Assembly: GCA_029260795.1 (NCBI GenBank)
Contig: JAJDCO010000054.1
Coordinates: forward strand, 87,255 to 151,254
DNA from: Planctomycetota bacterium
GTDB lineage: Bacteria; Planctomycetota; OFTM77
DNA: 64,000 nt
Direction of reading: 5' to 3'
The notes beneath the pieces are model-generated. The model ran no database searches and was not told the origin of the DNA. It worked only from the letters and a program-made list of their open reading frames with translations. Of this stretch, positions 28,743 to 37,745 are shown piece by piece. Position 1 is the first letter of the stretch; every line of letters begins with the position of its first letter. The position numbers and the translations under genes are program-made.

Positions 28743-29105
28743 ATGAAGCTGGCACACACGATGATCCGGGTCAAGAACCTCGAGGCGACCCTCGACTTCT
28801 ATACGGACTTCCTCGGCCTCGAGGAGGTCTCCCGCAAGCCGATCGGCGACGAAGCGACGCTCGTCTTCCTGACCGATCAGAGCCAGTGCTACTACCTGGA
28901 GCTCACCTACAACCACGGCCAGTCCGAGTATGAGCTCGGCGACCAGTTCGGGCATCTCGCCTTCACGACCGACGACCTGGGCGCGGTCATCGAAAAGGTG
29001 AAGGCGAACGGATGGTGGTTTCGACGCTCTCGCCCCGAGCTGTCGTCGCAATACATCTTCGTCAAGGATCCCAACGGCTACGACATCGAGATCCTGCAGG
29101 CCTGA
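28743..29105 (+). CDS. Glyoxalase I-like VOC-family protein
   Basis: 120 aa from ATG 28743, AGGAG 7 nt upstream. One vicinal-oxygen-chelate module pair: AHTMIRVKNLEATLDFYTDFLGL, then YYLELTYN, FGHLAFTTDDL and VKDPNGYDIEILQ. The expected metal ligands of glyoxalase I (His in LAHTMIRV, Glu in YLEL, His in GHLAF, Glu in DIEI) are all present, so conversion of the methylglyoxal-glutathione (or other thiol) hemithioacetal is plausible. Slightly shorter than E. coli GloA (135 aa). Confidence 0.85.
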   Translation: MKLAHTMIRVKNLEATLDFYTDFLGLEEVSRKPIGDEATLVFLTDQSQCYYLELTYNHGQSEYELGDQFGHLAFTTDDLGAVIEKVKANGWWFRRSRPELSSQYIFVKDPNGYDIEILQA

Positions 29106-29130
29106 CGCGCGTCCCTCGGGATCTCAGGGG

Positions 29131-30315
29131 TCAGCTCGCCGAGCCCGGCGCGACGCAGATCACGGCGACCGACTCACCATCGCGCTTGGTGAAGATCACA
29201 TGAGCGGACTCTTCGCCAGGCACGCGCAGCTTTGGGCGCAGCTTCTCGAGGTCGATCGTGACGCCACGGCTGGCGAGGGTGATGCGCCCCAGACGCCTTT
29301 CCTTCAAACGACGCCGAAGCTGACGCAAGGGCCGCTCGACGACCTCGGTGACGCGATAAGAGCGCGCGAACGGCGAATCCACTCGCTGGTCCGCCGTCAG
29401 ATGAGGCACGGTCCAGTCGATCCGGCGGGCGCCGAGATGCTGGGCGAGCGATTCCACGAGACCGGCTTGAATCACGGCCGGATCCGGATCGAGCAAGACG
29501 GCTCCGATGGCCCCGATCGACTCGACGGCGTCCGAAGACGGCTCGAGAACGTGCTCACCCGGAAGGATGACCGCTCTCCGCGCGATGCCGCGCCGCGCGT
29601 CCCCGAACCAGAGGGTCGCTTCCTTGAGCTCACCCTCGAGTGAAACCCAATCAACCTCCGTATCGGGCGGCAGCTCGTGAGCTCGCACGGAGGGAGCGAC
29701 CTTGGCGGCTGCGGCTCGGACACGAGGAAGCCAACGGTCCAGGCAGGAGAGTGGCGGATGATACTCGGTCGGGCTCTGAGCTCGCCGCCCGCCGGAGTCT
29801 CGTCGGGCCGGGTCAAAGAACAACGCGTCGGTCTCGATGTCCGACCAAGCCTCGAGGTCCCGCTCCTCGACCCGAAACTCGGCCTCGGGCTCATACACAC
29901 GGACATTGAACTCCGCGAGCCTTGCCCGAAGCGGGACGTTCTCGATGCCGAGGACCTCGTGGTCCGCAGCGAGTGCCAGAGCGTCTCCCCCCAACCCGCA
30001 GCCGAGGTCGGTGATCGAGCGCACGCCGATCTCTTGAAAGCGCGCGGCGCGCAACCGTGCCACCGGCTCGGAAGTGGCCTGCTCGAGCCCGCCCCGCTCG
30101 AAGATCATCGCGTCGGCGAGGCGGAACTTGATGCGAGCCCGACGTCGAAGCAGCTCGAGGTCATACAACGCGCGTCCGCCTTCGGATCCGAATCGAGCGC
30201 GCAGACGCTCGAGATCCTGCAGCTGGTCGGCTGGGCGAAGCGTCCAATCGGCGAGCTCGGAAGCGGCGGCCAGCCCTCCTTGGTCGAGCAAGAATTCCAG
30301 ACCGGAGTCGTTCAT
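29131..30315 (-). CDS. THUMP-like domain class I SAM methyltransferase
   Basis: 394 aa, AGGGAG 4 nt before ATG 30315. N-terminal helices, then a SAM-binding motif ITDLGCGLGGDALALA, an acidic beta-2 end (LGIENVP) and the motif-IV-like TDALFFDPARRDSGGRR. The C-terminal third (FARSYRVTEVVERPLRQLRRRLKERRLGRITLASRGV) matches the THUMP-like domain that follows this methyltransferase in many bacteria. An RNA substrate is inferred from the family. Cytoplasmic. Converges with the glyoxalase gene, 25 nt apart. Confidence 0.85.
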   Translation of the reverse strand: MNDSGLEFLLDQGGLAAASELADWTLRPADQLQDLERLRARFGSEGGRALYDLELLRRRARIKFRLADAMIFERGGLEQATSEPVARLRAARFQEIGVRSITDLGCGLGGDALALAADHEVLGIENVPLRARLAEFNVRVYEPEAEFRVEERDLEAWSDIETDALFFDPARRDSGGRRAQSPTEYHPPLSCLDRWLPRVRAAAAKVAPSVRAHELPPDTEVDWVSLEGELKEATLWFGDARRGIARRAVILPGEHVLEPSSDAVESIGAIGAVLLDPDPAVIQAGLVESLAQHLGARRIDWTVPHLTADQRVDSPFARSYRVTEVVERPLRQLRRRLKERRLGRITLASRGVTIDLEKLRPKLRVPGEESAHVIFTKRDGESVAVICVAPGSAS

Positions 30316-30404
30316 GGGTCTCCCTTCGTGACGATGAGCCCGGCATCGTCCCGAGGAGCAGGACGCGTGTCAACGCGTCGACCCTGTCCCCAACCAATGA
30401 AAGT

Positions 30405-30480
30405 GTGGTGGCCGGTGCGGGGAGATTCACCGGCCACCACGGTCCAGGTCACGCTCCGAAGAGCGTGTGACGGTCCTGGA
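30405..30480 (-). terminator. Tandem hairpins downstream of the secreted protein gene
   Basis: Two strong stems lie back to back. First: GTGGTGGCCGGTG (30405-30417) with CACCGGCCACCAC (30428-30440), 13 bp perfect, 10-nt loop. Second: TCCAGG (30443-30448) with CCTGGA (30475-30480), enclosing GCTC-CGAA-GAGC. They start 10 nt after the stop at 30490 (minus strand) and end 90 nt before the methyltransferase start. No T-tract is seen. Termination or 3'-end protection is likely. Confidence 0.65.
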
Positions 30481-30489
30481 GGATGAGAC

Positions 30490-31539
30490 TCAGCAGTCGT
30501 CTCGGATGTGATCGCAGAAGACGTTCGAGCCGAGCAGCCCGGTGTTCGACGGCGTCATGTCCATCGAGACCCACTGGACGGCGAAGACCATGCCGACCAG
30601 CGCGGGGTTGTTCGGGATCGCGAAGGTCAGCGTTTGATAGGCGCTGTCGTTGAACTCGAAGACGTAGAACATGTGCAGGTCGGGTCCGATCAGGAGGCTG
30701 AAGGTGTCGGTGATCGGCGTCTCTTCCTTGCCGGTCGACCAGATCGCACAGCCATGGCAGCCCTGCTTGCCGCTGAAGATGAACGAGAAGTCATGGTTGA
30801 TCATCGGCGGCTCGTCCCAGAAGAGGAGCGGCGCGCAGCCGTCGAGCTCGTCGGTGATCAGACCGGCGGCAGTCGTCGAAGGACCACCCTTTTCGAAGCC
30901 GGCCGCCACGTGCGCGGCCTGAAGCCCGCCCGTCGTGTAGGAGAAGGCGCGAGCGAAGAACTCCGCCTCGATTCCATCCAGGTTGCCCTGGAGCAGGATC
31001 TTGATGCTCGCCGGACCGAAGTGGACGTCGGCCGGATCGGCCGCGATCGTGTCGGCCGCGGCATTGGCGAAGCCATCGGGCAGACCGGTGCCAGTCGTCA
31101 GCTTGAGAGAGAAGGCTCCGAAAGCGCCCGAGTCATTGTGCTGAATTCCTATCAGCACGTCGGGGTCGAAGCTCAGCTCGAGCTTGGGACCGGTCGGGCT
31201 CTGATTCCATTGCAGGTCAGCGAAAATGGCACCCGTGACCTGGCGGGGCATGCTCAGGTAGAGCTCTGTCAGGAGCGGATTGGCGACTCCGACCGAAACG
31301 GGCGAAGTGTTCTCGAGGTCGATCGTGAGCGTGTTGCTCGCATCGTTGAAGTGAAAGGTGAGGGTGGCCGTGGCTTCGGTCGCACCATCATCCAGCGTGC
31401 CCGGGTCGGACGAGCCGTTCGAGCCATGGGAACCAGGGCCACCGATGTTCAACGTCGCTGACGTCACATCGGCTCGCCCCTCGGCTGCCCAAGCGGCACA
31501 GGCCGCCATGAGCAGTGCGTTGCACAGTAGGCGCTTCAT
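30490..31539 (-). CDS. Secreted beta-rich protein of unknown function
   Basis: 349 aa from ATG 31539, AAGGAG 9 nt upstream. Signal peptide MKRLLCNALLMAACAAWAAEGRA. The mature part is rich in Thr, Gly and Asp and predicted beta (TEATATLTFHFNDASNTLTIDLENTS, MFYVFEFNDSAYQTLTFAIPN). It has six Cys after the signal, including a CHGC pair and a Cys at the C-terminus (FCDHIRDDC), which fits disulfides outside the cell. No PEP-CTERM or other sorting tail. I do not recognise a family; it looks like the extracellular proteins of planctomycetes that carry a jelly-roll or cohesin-like domain. Confidence 0.6.
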   Translation of the reverse strand: MKRLLCNALLMAACAAWAAEGRADVTSATLNIGGPGSHGSNGSSDPGTLDDGATEATATLTFHFNDASNTLTIDLENTSPVSVGVANPLLTELYLSMPRQVTGAIFADLQWNQSPTGPKLELSFDPDVLIGIQHNDSGAFGAFSLKLTTGTGLPDGFANAAADTIAADPADVHFGPASIKILLQGNLDGIEAEFFARAFSYTTGGLQAAHVAAGFEKGGPSTTAAGLITDELDGCAPLLFWDEPPMINHDFSFIFSGKQGCHGCAIWSTGKEETPITDTFSLLIGPDLHMFYVFEFNDSAYQTLTFAIPNNPALVGMVFAVQWVSMDMTPSNTGLLGSNVFCDHIRDDC

Positions 31540-31976
31540 CTTGGACGATCTCCTTAGGCGCCTGCTCTGCCGGGTGGGTCGCATTCTCCCTACGGACGCA
31601 CCGTCTCCCGATGGGACTGCTCCCAGCGTTCGACGACGCGCCGACGGACCGGCTCCGGAGGCGCTGAAGTCTGGATTATTCGAGGGTTGGCATCTTCCGA
31701 GGAGCGACCGGCGCGGGCGCGAGTCCCATGGTAGGCCGATTCCCCTTTTCCTCCGCAGGCTGCCCATGCTGGACGACCTGCACAGGGAGTATATCCCACC
31801 AATCCGCAGAGGCAAATCGGACCGAAACTCTAGGGAACACGGCACAAGCCGCTACCTCGAATTAGCTTCCGACAGCTCCCTTGCGAGCCGCCGCACTCGA
31901 AGCCGAAACCAACGACGACGGGGCGAGCCCATTCGGCCCGCCCCGTCGTCTTCTCGAGGGTCCAGTGATCTCGAGC
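31540..31976. other. 437-nt intergenic region; 5' region of the secreted protein gene
   Basis: No credible gene. It should hold the promoter of the secreted protein gene (minus strand) and carries the terminator of the diiron oxygenase gene at 31914-31950. The open frame continuing upstream of 31539 is Arg/Ser-rich and lacks any signal or start context. Confidence 0.6.
31914..31950 (-). terminator. Terminator hairpin after the diiron oxygenase gene
   Basis: GACGACGGGGCG (31914-31925) pairs exactly with CGCCCCGTCGTC (31939-31950); inner GCC/GGC pairs extend the stem. It begins 27 nt after the stop at 31977 on the minus strand, followed by GTTGGTTT. Confidence 0.65.
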
Positions 31977-33467
31977 TCAGTCGGTCTCCGAGTCCATGAA
32001 GGCCCAGAAGGCTTGGCCCTCATCGCCCGAACTCTTCGTCGCCTTGGACTTCCGCGCCTCTTGCTCGCGCTTCTCGGCCGCGGTGGAGAGGTTGAAGGTG
32101 TAACGCGTGGACCTGCGATCCCCGAAGACGGTTTGGTAGAGGACCTCGTCGGTCGACTGGACTTTGGTCGGCGTCTTGTAGACATCCATCTCGGGAGGCG
32201 CGATCCAGTCCGGTTCGGCGAACACCTCCTGCAGACGCGCTTGGTCGTTCTCGGACGGGAGGTTGTCGGCGATGTAGCGTTCGTACACTGCTTGCGACTC
32301 GATCGGCTTGCCGTGGATGTCGTAGCACTCCCCGGCGTAGATGCTGGGTCGATCGCGATGGAAGCGGATGGACGGCAAGACGAGCTCGGGAGTGCCGGTC
32401 GGGTGGTGCTGCTTGATGAGGTCGTTAAACTTCTGGAAGTGCGACTCGAGAGCACGCTTGTAGAAGGTCACGGTGATGCCGTTGAGAAGCTCCTTGTTGA
32501 TGTCTTGCGTCGGGCCGTTCAGGTTCAGATCGACAAACTTGTAGCCGTGGTCCCGATTGTTGAGCTCGCGATGGGCCAGGTCCTCGAACAGCTGACGGTC
32601 GAAGGCCTCGCGGGCCGGTCGCTCGAGGTAGCTCTCGCGTCCTGGGCTCGGATAGAATCCCTTCAAACCCAGCTTGTAGTAAATGAGTGCATTGGTGGAG
32701 CGCTCACCGCCGTGGAGATCGTAGCCGAGAGGTGCGAAGAGATTGACGTACTTCTGCAGCAGCTCGATCGGGAGCTTGCCACCCCGAATCATGCGCTCGA
32801 AGCCTTGCTCTCCGCTGCGCAGGTGCTTCGCCTCTTCGCGCAGCATGAACAGCATCGAGCGGGTGAGGTCCATCACCGCCGAGCGGGCCAGCAGCGTCAG
32901 CTGGCTGCCACCGTCTCGGTCCATGAACTCGAGGAAGCTGTACATCCCGATCCAGTCCTTGATCGGGTTGTTGAACGCACCCAGTAGCCGAGCATCCTCG
33001 CCAGAACCCGAGCGGCGCTCGAGCAGGCTCTGCGCCGCCGTGAAGGCCTCTTCGGTCCTGATGACGTCGGTCTCGAAGAAGCCCATCTGCCAGCCGTGCC
33101 GGAACTCCTCGTTGATCACCGAGAGGAGGATCTTGCGATCGTAGTCCGAGGGCGCGCTCTCCCAAAGCCCGACCTGCTGCTCGTTGGAGCCAAACTCGGT
33201 ATCGCCCTGGATGTTCGCGAGGTTGGCCAGGATCTCGATGTAAGACCGACCGTTCCACTCGCCGTCGGGAAAGTCTTCGGGTCCGCGGAAGCGCTTTTGA
33301 CCGGCGAAGTCTCCGAACTCGATCTCGTCGTCCTTCGGTTTGGCGAGGACGATCTTGAACTCGTTGCCGAGAATCTCGGGCACGGTCAAGCCGACGTCTC
33401 GCAGGTACCAGAGGCTATACTCGCGAAAGTCGTCGAAGCTGCGGATCTCGGCCTTGGACGCTACCAT
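31977..33467 (-). CDS. BoxB-like diiron oxygenase (benzoyl-CoA 2,3-epoxidase family)
   Basis: 496 aa. ATG 33467 was chosen over the preceding TTG because AAGGAG is 8 nt upstream. It aligns by eye with BoxB (about 473 aa), including QGDTE...EQQ, LLERRSG, the DRDG..QL segment and the STNALIYYKLGLKG stretch. All six expected diiron ligands are visible: Glu in QGDTE, Glu and His in NEEFRHGW, Asp in AVMDLTRS, Glu and His in REEAKHL. BoxB epoxidises the ring of benzoyl-CoA; no boxA reductase, boxC or CoA ligase is nearby, so the substrate is open. The extra C-terminal 30 residues are Lys/Ser-rich. Confidence 0.75.
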   Translation of the reverse strand: MVASKAEIRSFDDFREYSLWYLRDVGLTVPEILGNEFKIVLAKPKDDEIEFGDFAGQKRFRGPEDFPDGEWNGRSYIEILANLANIQGDTEFGSNEQQVGLWESAPSDYDRKILLSVINEEFRHGWQMGFFETDVIRTEEAFTAAQSLLERRSGSGEDARLLGAFNNPIKDWIGMYSFLEFMDRDGGSQLTLLARSAVMDLTRSMLFMLREEAKHLRSGEQGFERMIRGGKLPIELLQKYVNLFAPLGYDLHGGERSTNALIYYKLGLKGFYPSPGRESYLERPAREAFDRQLFEDLAHRELNNRDHGYKFVDLNLNGPTQDINKELLNGITVTFYKRALESHFQKFNDLIKQHHPTGTPELVLPSIRFHRDRPSIYAGECYDIHGKPIESQAVYERYIADNLPSENDQARLQEVFAEPDWIAPPEMDVYKTPTKVQSTDEVLYQTVFGDRRSTRYTFNLSTAAEKREQEARKSKATKSSGDEGQAFWAFMDSETD

Positions 33468-33613
33468 CAATCTGGCTCCTTTGGGGCAAGACGAGGCCCT
33501 GCCGGAAGGCCGCTCGTCTCATGCTCATCTTCTTACCGCGACTTATAAACGCGCTGCCGACAGGGGTCAACCGCCGCCAACTCCCATGACCGGCGGCATT
33601 CTCGCCCCCACGG

Positions 33614-36600
33614 TCACTGCTGACCGTAGAGTCGGAGGATCTCCCGCGCCTTCTGGGCCTTGGCCGTCTTCCCTTGTCGCTCATAGAGCTCGGCCTTGAG
33701 CTTCAGGACCCTCAGGGCCTCTCGGTCGTTCTCCCCGCCCTCGGCGACCAAAGCGGCATGCAGCGGCTCCAGGATCTCGGCGGCGCGCTCGGTGCGCCCG
33801 GCTCTCAAGAAGGCGAACCCTGCCTTGCGTGAGAAGATCTTGAGATAGGGATGCTCCGCCCCGAAGGTATCCGACGCTCGACGGAGGAGCTCGTCGAAGT
33901 AGGGCAGGCTCTCTTGGAAGCGGTCCTTGTCCGACAGGAACGTCCCGAGATTGAAGGTCGTCACCAAGGTGTCCGGATGCTCCGGTCCCAGAACCTCGCG
34001 GTTCATGTCGAGAGCCTGCCTCATGAGCGACTCGGCCTCCTCAGCCTGATCCGCGCGCTGGCGGAGAAGGCCTGCCAGGTTGTCCATCGAGACTGCGGTC
34101 ATGCGATGGCGTTCGCCCAGGACACGGCGACGGATTCCCAGCGCCTGCCGATAGAGCTCCTCGGCCGCATCCGGACGCATCTGGCTCATGCGGACCGAAG
34201 CCAGCCCGTCCAGAAAGCGAGCCGTATCGTGATGGTCGAGACCAAAGAGGTTCTGGCAACCCTCGATGGCCGCGACGAGCAGCTCATCGGCTTCGACCAG
34301 CTCTTTGCGTTCTCGGAGGAACAGGGCCAACCCGTGCATCGCGTTGAGCGTGTTGCGGTGGGCATCCCCGAGCACGTCGCGGCTCTGCTCCAAGAGCTGC
34401 CGGTAGAGCGGCTCGGCTTCCTCCGCCCGTCCCAGCTCGTTGACCAGATTCGCCAGGGTGCCGAGGGCTCCCAAGGTATCGGGATGACCCGCGCCCAAAA
34501 GCTCGCCGAACGAGTCCCAAGCCCGCCGGGCGAGCGACTCGGCCTCCTCGCGACGGCCTCGCGACTTGAGGACGCTGGCGAGCTGGTGCACGGCATCCAG
34601 CGTGGATCGATCGTCGGGCCCATGGAGCCGCTCGCACATCGCTAGCTCGGAGCGTGCCAAGTCTTCCGCTTCCTCGAAGCGGCTCAGGCGACGAAGGATG
34701 TCGGCTCGCTGCCGGCGAGCATCTCCCGTCTCACGATCCTCTTCACCGAGCACCCTCAGGCAGCGGGCGTACGTGTCGGCCGTCAGGCGCTCGCACTCGA
34801 GCAGCCGGCCGCTCACCTTGAGCCACTCGGTATACCGATTGGCCGCCGCGAGCGTCTCGGGGGCATCGGGGCCGAGATGCAGTCGAAGGAGATCGTACGC
34901 GTCCTCGATGAGAGCCTCGGCCTCCTGGACGAGACCCAGCTCCAGAAACGTCCTTCCGACGACACCGGCCAAGGTCGCCCTCAAGAGCGGCTGCTCGACG
35001 AAAGCGGGAGCCAACCGCGCGGCGGCTTGCGCCAGGATCTCGACCACGAGAATGCGACGACCGTTACGGCCCGGATCGGCGGACCGAAACATGTCCAGGA
35101 GGAAGTCCTTGATGACGAGCACTCGCTCCGCCTCGAGCAGCTCGCGCTGGCGGGACTCCTCGACCTGTTGAAGGCGCTCGGCCGCCAGGCGTTCGGCATT
35201 CTGCGCTCGATTGCGATCGAGCACGGCCTGCTCTCGGCTGGCTCGCTCGAGGGCCTCGGCCGACTCGGCCGCCCGACGCGCCTTCTGCTCGCTTTGACGC
35301 GACGACTCGGCTTGCCGGTACAGGCTCCAGCTCACCACCAGCCCGGTGATCAAGGTGACCGTCACCGCGAGCGCCGCCAGCATCGCCCCCTTTCGACGGC
35401 GAATCAGCTTGCGGAGGCGATAGGCCATCGTCGGCGGGCCCGCCGAGACGGGCTCGTCTTTGAGATGGCGCTCGATGTCAGCCGCGAGCTCCGAGGCGCT
35501 TTGGTACCGTTCCCCCCGGTCCTTGTGCATGGCCTTCATCGTGATCCAGTCCAGATCACCGCGAAGCTGTCTCACGATCTGGAGCGGCACGCCCCCTCGC
35601 AGCTCGGCCAGGGTCGTCGACGAATCTCCGAGCTTGGCGAAGCGCGTGCTCGGCCTCTGAGGCTCTTCTTCGGCGAGCAAGCGTCGCAGCTCCGAGAACC
35701 CGCCGCGCCGCAGCGCTTCGAGGTCATAGGGAAGCTGCCCGACGAGCAAGCGATAGAGCAGCACACCGAGAGAGTAGATGTCGCTGCGAGTGTCGACGTC
35801 GACCATGCCCTCGGAGGCCTGCTCCGGGCTCATGTAGGCCGGTGTTCCCATCATCTGACCCTGACGAGTCAGCTCAGTCTGGGCCTCGATCGGCTGATGA
35901 ATCGCCTTGGCGATCCCGAAGTCGATGACCTTGGGTACCGGGACACCGTCTTGGCGGCTGACCAAGATGTTCGAGGGCTTGAGATCGCGGTGAATGACCC
36001 CCTTCTGATGGGCGTGCTGGATCGCACGGCAGATATCGATGAAGAGCACCAGCCGCTCGCGATTCGAGAGACGAGCGCCATCGCAGAAGTCGGTCAGGGG
36101 CTCGCCCGGAACGTACTCCATGACGAAGTACGGTCGCCCTTCGCTCGTCGACCCAGCATCGAAGACCTTCGCGATCCCGGGGTGATCCATCAGGGCGACC
36201 GCTTGGCGCTCGCTTTGAAACCGGCGCACGACCTCGCGAGTGTCCATGCCCAGCTTGACGCACTTGAGCGCGACCCGTCGACGGACCGGCTCCCGCTGCT
36301 CGGCGAGGAATACCGTTCCCATGCCGCCTTCGCCGAGCTTGCGCAGGATGCGATACGGGCCGATGTGATCCTCGTCGTCGGCGGACCGAGCGCCGAGCAG
36401 GTGTCCGGCGAGCAGGCCGCCCGCCGGCCGGGTTGCTCGCTCGGACCAAGACGGGTCGGCTTCCGGCGACCACGAGTCGATGGTGTCCCCCACCTCTTGG
36501 TCCGACGCACCTTCCAACGGGCGCGTCACCTCGGGGTCGTCTTCGGATTCGGGACGCGGTCCCGGCCCTTTCCATTCGGTGGATCGGGTCGAGTCGGTCG

Positions 36601-36640
36601 GCTCGTCGATTTCCTCGGGATCGCGCTCTTCGGGTGACAT
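33614..36640 (-). CDS. Transmembrane Ser/Thr kinase with kinesin-light-chain-type TPRs
   Basis: 1008 aa. An acidic N-terminal 90 residues precede the kinase domain (94-about 395): GEGGMGTVFLAE, VALK (Lys 126), HRDLKPSN (Asp 219), DFG (Asp 240), TPAYMSPEQ, DIYSLGVLLYRLL. One membrane helix (about 419-441, LAALAVTVTLITGLVVSW) is followed by an Arg/Glu-rich coiled coil. The last 450 residues hold about ten TPRs of the 42-44 residue kinesin-light-chain type (for example GAGHPDTLGALGTLANL, GPEHPDTLVTTFNLG). All catalytic residues are intact. The stop codon lies inside a 7-bp hairpin (33610-33627). The C-terminal superhelix probably binds a protein ligand outside the membrane. Confidence 0.92.
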   Translation of the reverse strand: MSPEERDPEEIDEPTDSTRSTEWKGPGPRPESEDDPEVTRPLEGASDQEVGDTIDSWSPEADPSWSERATRPAGGLLAGHLLGARSADDEDHIGPYRILRKLGEGGMGTVFLAEQREPVRRRVALKCVKLGMDTREVVRRFQSERQAVALMDHPGIAKVFDAGSTSEGRPYFVMEYVPGEPLTDFCDGARLSNRERLVLFIDICRAIQHAHQKGVIHRDLKPSNILVSRQDGVPVPKVIDFGIAKAIHQPIEAQTELTRQGQMMGTPAYMSPEQASEGMVDVDTRSDIYSLGVLLYRLLVGQLPYDLEALRRGGFSELRRLLAEEEPQRPSTRFAKLGDSSTTLAELRGGVPLQIVRQLRGDLDWITMKAMHKDRGERYQSASELAADIERHLKDEPVSAGPPTMAYRLRKLIRRRKGAMLAALAVTVTLITGLVVSWSLYRQAESSRQSEQKARRAAESAEALERASREQAVLDRNRAQNAERLAAERLQQVEESRQRELLEAERVLVIKDFLLDMFRSADPGRNGRRILVVEILAQAAARLAPAFVEQPLLRATLAGVVGRTFLELGLVQEAEALIEDAYDLLRLHLGPDAPETLAAANRYTEWLKVSGRLLECERLTADTYARCLRVLGEEDRETGDARRQRADILRRLSRFEEAEDLARSELAMCERLHGPDDRSTLDAVHQLASVLKSRGRREEAESLARRAWDSFGELLGAGHPDTLGALGTLANLVNELGRAEEAEPLYRQLLEQSRDVLGDAHRNTLNAMHGLALFLRERKELVEADELLVAAIEGCQNLFGLDHHDTARFLDGLASVRMSQMRPDAAEELYRQALGIRRRVLGERHRMTAVSMDNLAGLLRQRADQAEEAESLMRQALDMNREVLGPEHPDTLVTTFNLGTFLSDKDRFQESLPYFDELLRRASDTFGAEHPYLKIFSRKAGFAFLRAGRTERAAEILEPLHAALVAEGGENDREALRVLKLKAELYERQGKTAKAQKAREILRLYGQQ

Positions 36641-36740
36641 CGTCTCACGTCGCTGGTGTCATACTCGGCGGTCCAGGCCGCCCTCGATCACGCCCGCCCA
36701 CAGTAACGCATTCGATCGGGTGCCGCCGCCATCCAGCGCT

Positions 36741-37145
36741 TCAGCCGGACGCACTCGCCAAGACATCCACGCGCAAGGTGCGTTGCCGCGGGCCGTCGAA
36801 CTCGCAAAGATACAGGCCTTGCCATCGCCCGAGCGCCAAGCGGCCATCCTCGATCGGTGCCATCAGCGAAGACCCCATCAGCGATGCTTTCAAGTGCGCG
36901 TCGGCGTTGCCCTCGAAGTGTCGAAAGCCGAACTCCTGAGGAATGAGCTCGCGCAACGCATGCAACATGTCGCGTTGGACATCCGGGTCGGCGTTCTCAT
37001 TGATCGTCAGCCCGGCCGTCGTGTGGGGACAATACACGACGACCCAGCCGCTCTCCAAGGCCGACTTCGGCAACAGCTCCTCGACCGCTCGGGTGATGTC
37101 GATCATCTGCTCTCGCTGCGTGCTCTCGATCATCAACGGCCGCAT
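36741..37145 (-). CDS. yjbQ: YjbQ/UPF0047 family protein
   Basis: 134 aa. Seen: GWVVVYCPHTTAGLTINENADPDVQRDM, HFEGNADAHLKASLMGSSLMAPIEDGRLALGRWQGLYLCEFDGPRQR, the complete family signature with its conserved Cys and His residues. Members bind metal and have been linked to weak thiamine-phosphate synthase activity; the true role is unsettled. Its start is 3 nt after the Nudix stop, so it is the last gene of the AbrB-Nudix-YjbQ unit. Confidence 0.92.
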   Translation of the reverse strand: MRPLMIESTQREQMIDITRAVEELLPKSALESGWVVVYCPHTTAGLTINENADPDVQRDMLHALRELIPQEFGFRHFEGNADAHLKASLMGSSLMAPIEDGRLALGRWQGLYLCEFDGPRQRTLRVDVLASASG

Positions 37146-37148
37146 GGC

Positions 37149-37727
37149 TCAGTCCTCCTCGAGCAGATCCAGGAACTGTCGGAGCACGCGCCCGGTCAGT
37201 CCCCAGACCAGGTGCTCCCCGGTCGAGAATCGATGGTCGGTCCAGGGAAACCCGTCGTGGGTCGTCGCCTCCCGGCGCTCGTATCCTTCGCCTCGCCGCC
37301 AAGCAGCCACGTCGGCTTCGAAAGGATGCGCGACCTCCCCCTCGGCATCGAGGCGCAGCGACACCGGCCCCTCGATCGCCCCCACGAAGGGTGTGACCAC
37401 GCTGCGCGACGGCCTCGAGATCTGGTCATCGAGTCGGCCGAGCACCACGACCCGGTCTCGGGCCAGCCCGACCTCCTCTTCGGTTTCGCGGAGAGCCGTC
37501 GTCAATGAGGAGTCGTCCTGCGGCTCACGCCTTCCACCCGGAAAGGAGATCTGCCCAGGGTGATGCTGCAGGTGGGCTGACCGCACGGTCAAGACGACCC
37601 GAAACCCATCGGGTCGGATGATCCAGGGAACGAGCACCGCCGCCCGCCCGTAGCCTTCCACGGTCAGCTTCTTGGGAGCCCGAACGGCGAGGCCCACCCG
37701 CACGCGCTCGATGATCTCTTCGCTCAC
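37149..37727 (-). CDS. Nudix hydrolase, CoA pyrophosphatase-like
   Basis: 192 aa from GTG 37727. Complete Nudix box: GGRREPQDDSSLTTALRETEEEVGL, preceded by HLQHHPGQISFP, which marks the CoA-diphosphatase (NUDT7/NudL) group that cleaves CoA to phosphopantetheine and 3',5'-ADP. Cytoplasmic. No Shine-Dalgarno is seen, so translation probably depends on the AbrB-like gene 18 nt upstream. Confidence 0.88.
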   Translation of the reverse strand: MSEEIIERVRVGLAVRAPKKLTVEGYGRAAVLVPWIIRPDGFRVVLTVRSAHLQHHPGQISFPGGRREPQDDSSLTTALRETEEEVGLARDRVVVLGRLDDQISRPSRSVVTPFVGAIEGPVSLRLDAEGEVAHPFEADVAAWRRGEGYERREATTHDGFPWTDHRFSTGEHLVWGLTGRVLRQFLDLLEED

Positions 37728-37745
37728 GCCGCCCGCCCTGTCCGT

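Noticed and set aside
31977..33467. Phenylacetyl-CoA epoxygenase subunit PaaA
   Set aside because: Length, the QGDTE...EQQ and LLERRSG segments and the long C-terminal region fit BoxB better, and no paaB-E genes are near.
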